64,000 bases of DNA, from the NCBI GenBank assembly GCA_018105865.1, contig CM030872.1:8820516-8884515 (forward strand), read 5' to 3'. Under the pieces are notes generated by a model. That model made no database searches. It had not been told where the DNA came from and saw nothing but the letters and a program-made list of their open reading frames with translations. This document shows positions 60,202-64,000 of this stretch, piece by piece (position 1 is the first letter of the stretch; each line of letters begins with the position of its first letter). The position numbers and the translations under genes are program-made. This stretch comes from Metaphire vulgaris. Its lineage: Eukaryota; Annelida; Clitellata; Crassiclitellata; Megascolecidae.

Positions 60202-60627
60202 CTTCAGTCGCCCAGTCCACTGCGTTTCTTCCCTCGTTCCTTCCGTCCGCTCAATCGTTATAACCCGTGCGAACCGCTCACCTGTCAATCAGGTGACAAT
60301 GGGTGGAAAGCGGGGGAGAGGAGGGAGGAGTGGTGGATGCCGGGAAACGTAACAATGCAGACGGCATTAAAGGCAGCGTTTTTTCTTCTCATCCGAGATG
60401 GAAATCAACAAAAGATAGCGATTAATTTTTCACGAATCATAAATATTTCCGTCTGTAGCTACGGTCCAAGTCGTTCGATTATGTAGCGCCAATGGTGTTT
60501 GCGGATGGATTCTTTGTGTTTTAAATAAATACAAATGAATGCGCACGCCAGGGGGCGTAGCTGGAATAAATCGTGTGGTGGGGCGGATGGGAGGGGTAGT
60601 GGAAGCAGGAATGCAATTCTTATTATT

Positions 60628-60693
60628 TTTCTTCTTTTTTTCTTCTTCTTCTTCTTCTTCTTCTTCTTCTTCTTCTTCTTCTTCTTCTTCTAG
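60628..60693. repeat. (CTT)n microsatellite
   Basis: About 20 CTT triplets; a smaller run lies at 59600-59633. Confidence 0.9.
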
Positions 60694-60784
60694 CTTCTGA
60701 ATCTTTTATATTCTACCGTCGAAAAGAAAATTTGACAAAAGCATGGCAGATATTCCATAAGTTGGCATCCAAAACAATTGTCGA

Positions 60785-60977
60785 CAGTGGCAGCTCCAGG
60801 ATTTGGCAAGTGGGAGGCCGTTGGGTTGGCAACTTCTAATCATGGGGGCCAACCATTTGTTGTTAGGTATGTAGTATTAAGTAGTATTAAGTATAGGGTC
60901 CCAACAGGGGCCACTGGGGGGCCAGGCACTCAATAGGGGGCACGGGCTTCCCGGGCCTCCTTGTGGAGCCGCCACTG
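60785..60977 (+). mobile_element. MITE, CAGTGGCGGCTCC family, copy 6
   Basis: Target duplication ATTGTCGA/GTTGTCGA (7 of 8). Carries a small internal direct repeat of GTAGTATTAA near 60870-60890. Confidence 0.85.
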
Positions 60978-61154
60978 GTTGTCGAACATTTAAAAGCGCT
61001 AGAAAGCACTGTTCGTTATGGCATTTGCAGGGGAAATGAGAGAAATTTCTGATCATTGACTTCCACCACTGGTCCATTCTATTCACAGCAAAGGGAAATT
61101 TCATGTTGTCATTGAATTATTTAAATAATTTATAATGGTTGAAGAAATTGCAAT

Positions 61155-61435
61155 GTATTACGGTGGGTTGGGTCGGGTCAAATAGACCCAGTGATATTTT
61201 TACACCCCCCTAACACCGCCCCCCCCCCCAATCTGAGCGTGTGATGACCTTTTTTCTTGTCAGACTTTATCGGCAAGGACCCCCAAAATATACCAACACG
61301 CCCCAAATTATTGATAATCCTAGAAATAACCATAAGTAGGTCTAACCCTATTGTTGGAATGGGTTGGGTTGGAGACTTAATGGACTGGGTCGGGTTCTAA
61401 AATATGGACCCATGGCAACCTCTGCTCCAACTGGG
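61155..61435. mobile_element. Nested MITEs: CAGGG...TATTTCTAGG copy inside a GGGTTGGG-type element
   Basis: The outer sequence (GTGGGTTGGGTCGGGTC and GGGTTGGGTTGGAGAC with ATGGACCCATGG) matches the MITE at 48681-48918 in reverse. The inner sequence from about 61190 to 61338 (GATATTTTTACACCCC, GATGACC box, TCCTAGAAATAACC) matches the family at 27394. Confidence 0.6.
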
Positions 61436-62039
61436 TTTTCCCCAGGCTCAGCAGCTAACCAATATTGACATTGGCATTTTATTTATTTCAAGACCAGCAT
61501 TATAAACAAAAATACATAATGACGCAAGAAACTTAACTACTGTAACTTGTATTAGAAAAACAAAATTAAAACTCGAATACAAATTAATTAACTAACTAAA
61601 ATAGTTAAGTTTATAATTTAGCACGGAAAGTGCTAGCCAAATGAGCTGATCAGAGGTTGTTCATAATACAATGAGTGAGGGATAACCTACGGGATTAGAA
61701 TCCCGTAATGTATTCAGTCCGCTTTCTAACTCTTTCATTGTCACGATCTACAAATGTGTATTCAAAGAAATTTTAATGTATTTGACGATTGCCGGTTTCA
61801 TCTGAGACAGAAGATCACGTCTGTACATAAAGACAGATGGGACGAAAGGACGAAGACAACGTACAATATTAACCCCTTAACTGGGTGCCCCGAGTAACGC
61901 TCGTCCATTTTACATTGAGTTACAAATAGTTGCCCAGTTAAGGGGTTAAAAAGAGAAAATACTGATGATAAGAATGTCATTTCGCAGAAAAAGATCACAA
62001 GTCGCGTCGTTAATGACAGAATCCTACGAGATGCCAGGA

Positions 62040-62600
62040 CAGGACCGTCGAGAGAATTTCCGGGCCTCTGTGCCAAAAAAATAGTCGCGGGCCCCAGTGG
62101 CGGCTCCAGGATATGGCAAGTGGGAGGACCGTTGGGGTGGCGACTTCTAATCATGGGGGGGCAACCATTTGTTGTTAGATATGTAGTATTAAATATAGGG
62201 TCCCAACAGGGGGCCACTGATGGTCAGGCATTCACTAGTAGGGCACGGGCCCCTGGGCCCCTCCTATGGAGCCGCCACTGGCGGGCCCCCGACCTGACAA
62301 GTGTGTGAAAAAGTTGATGACATTTTTTTGTCTTCGGTCTTTTTAAAACCAGTATTCCGGGTCTCCGTAACACAGGCGCAAGTGTGAAAAAGTGCTGCTA
62401 ACCTTTTTGCTTTTCTGTTCTTTTTAGGGGATTACCGAACATGATCGCCCCGGGCCCTCTGACATCCGCCGGGCCCCTGTGCTCGTGACGAGAAGATGAA
62501 CTTTTTTGCTTGTCAGTCTTTTTCAGGGTTCAGGATTAATACATCATCATCATCACCGGGCTCCCTGCAGGCCGCCGGGCCCCTGTGCACTTGCCCCCTG
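62040..62600. repeat. GGGGCCC-type composite repeat hosting a younger MITE
   Basis: CGGGCC/GGGCCCC motifs with three GATGA(C/A)(C/A)TTTTTTTG-like boxes (about 62316, 62400 and 62495) flank the MITE at 62095-62280. The sequence looks like two or more head-to-tail copies of the GGGGCCC family and is too eroded for end assignment. Confidence 0.5.
62095..62280 (+). mobile_element. MITE, CAGTGGCGGCTCC family, copy 7 (nested)
   Basis: Exact 8-bp target duplication GCGGGCCC. The host sequence on both sides belongs to a GGGGCCC-type repeat, so this copy inserted into an older element. Confidence 0.88.
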
Positions 62601-62803
62601 CTCCCCTCTCGGCGGGACTGTGCTAGGATATCTGGCGTACATGGCAAAGCGTCAGAAAATTAATTTAGCAGGTTAACAAATCTTCAATTAACAAATCATG
62701 ACATTCTTTTGATACAGAAGATTACAACTACAAATGCAGTTTTCTTGCTTTTACTTATGCGAACTGGTCTAAGATGTGCCCCTCAAAGTCAGTTTTCTCA
62801 GTT

Positions 62804-62850
<47 letters not shown>

Positions 62851-63169
62851 ACTACGCTGAGTAGAAAACAAGATCACAGAGTTGTACCCACCCACCTCCC
62901 CGTTCAAGTGGCGCCGCCCAGAGCATCAGCTCAACTGCCTGCCATGTCTTGGACACGCAATCGACTCGAAGGAGAATAGCGAAAGTGCTTGGGCGTCTGG
63001 TATAGAGTGCGTTTTCAGCCAGACGCTGTGTTTCTGGTGAGACCAAATCTCTCGAAAGTCGAGAAACGAATGCGTTTCCTACACTGTATTCAGTCAAATT
63101 TCGAAACTAAAGCACGCAACTTTATATCGCTAAAACCACTATCGTTTAATAAGATAACTTATATAATAT

Positions 63170-63170
63170 C

Positions 63171-63256
<86 letters not shown>
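63170..63256. repeat. (AT)n then (GA)n microsatellites
   Basis: (AT)n 63172-63214 joined to (GA)n 63215-63255; CAGA-rich sequence continues to 63440. Confidence 0.9.
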
Positions 63257-63258
<2 letters not shown>

Positions 63259-64000
63259 CAGGCAGACAGACAAACAGAGACACAGAGAAATCCATCATCA
63301 TGACGAAAAATTTGCAAATTTAAGGATTCTGTGAGAGACAGAGAGACTGATAGAGAGAGACACGCAGACAGACAAACAGACAGACAGAGACAGAGACAGG
63401 CAGGCAGAGGCAGAGATAGAGACAGAGAGAGACAGAGAAAGAGTGAAAGACCGTACTTTGCTGAAAATTGTTATAAGTCAACAATATCCTGTCGCATTGC
63501 ATAACATTACAATAACGTCATGACAATCTAATAATCTTAAGCAAAGTGCTTATCAGTGAATGCTCGAAGTTTTCGACTCCCAGACCTCAACCCGAGCAGA
63601 CAGGTTGCCTCTACGCAGCAAAACCGACGCCCGAACACACCCGAAGCACCCAGGCACTACCGAGCACCTGCGTTTTCTTCACTCGATCTCTGTCAGTCGC
63701 GATATTTTTGCCGCGGTTTGCTATAGGAAGATCGAGGCAATGAAACCACCGTCTGGTTTAGCTAGAAGTAGAAATGCCCCGCTTATCTTATAACAGGTGT
63801 CAGTCAGACGGTAAAACAACGTCATCTTTTTTTCATCGACGGGTGTATATATATCATGTACTGTACTCTCCGAAACATTGTGCCAATGCTGTACACAAGT
63901 ATGTATAGTATGGGATCGTTTACCCGTCTTGTGCCGGCGCGCGTAGCCTCGGGTATTAAAAAAAGATTGTGGAGAAATGTCAAACAAAAACTCGTAAACA

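Larger units (their letters stand above)
52405..64000. other. Repeat-dominated region upstream of the SUEL/CUB/sushi gene; no recognisable exon
   Basis: The signal peptide exon of the minus-strand receptor gene should lie in or beyond this 11.6 kb, but no convincing hydrophobic start exon with a phase-1 donor was found. Contents: (AAT)n arrays, a GGGGCCC-type MITE, the 2.58-kb hAT-type foldback element, several smaller MITEs, and (GA), (CTT), (CT) and (AT) arrays. 59700-60010 and 63470-63960 are non-repetitive, GC-balanced stretches that could hold promoter or 5' UTR sequence; I see no signal that proves it. Confidence 0.45.

Noticed and set aside
63721..63987. 88-codon minus-strand frame near the right edge, considered as first exon of the receptor gene
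   Set aside because: No hydrophobic signal sequence and no donor giving the required phase 1.

Overview
The window is animal nuclear DNA. It has split genes with GT/AG introns, coding exons of 50-500 nt separated by introns rich in repeats, many tRNA-derived SINEs, decayed LINE 3' ends, long simple-sequence arrays and a very dense load of short inverted-repeat DNA transposons (MITEs). There are no bacterial-style operons. The protein families and repeat style fit a non-vertebrate metazoan, probably marine; I cannot resolve the phylum.

Three protein-coding genes can be assembled exon by exon. (1) Minus strand, 8-20135: 29 phase-consistent coding exons (964 codons) of centlein (CNTLN), a coiled-coil centrosome-cohesion protein. 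Its 3' end runs off the left edge. (2) Plus strand, 22979-34325: a complete 11-exon gene for a 544-residue coiled-coil protein of the BFR1 (nuclear segregation protein) family with a long Ser-rich tail. It lies head-to-head with CNTLN across about 2.8 kb. (3) Minus strand, 42185-52404: six exons of a single-pass membrane protein with SUEL-type galactose-binding lectin, CUB-like and sushi domains, a transmembrane helix and a short cytoplasmic tail. Its N-terminal (signal peptide) exon was not found, and two apparent reading-frame breaks lie in GC-rich triplet runs.

The rest is repeats. 34.3-42.2 kb is intergenic or 3' flank with several hAT-type elements. 52.4-64 kb contains a 2.58-kb hAT-type foldback element (54179-56757) with an exact 8-bp target duplication, MITEs and microsatellites, and no recognisable exon. 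At least ten MITE families have CA(G/A)-starting ends and 8-bp target duplications that can be read directly, which places them with hAT-like transposases.

Two observations are the most unusual. A box close to GACAAGCAAAAAAGGTCATC recurs at least 14 times inside five otherwise unrelated MITE families. MITEs or microsatellites also sit within about 5-40 nt of splice junctions for five of the six exons of gene 3 and for one CNTLN exon. The three genes have no evident common pathway.
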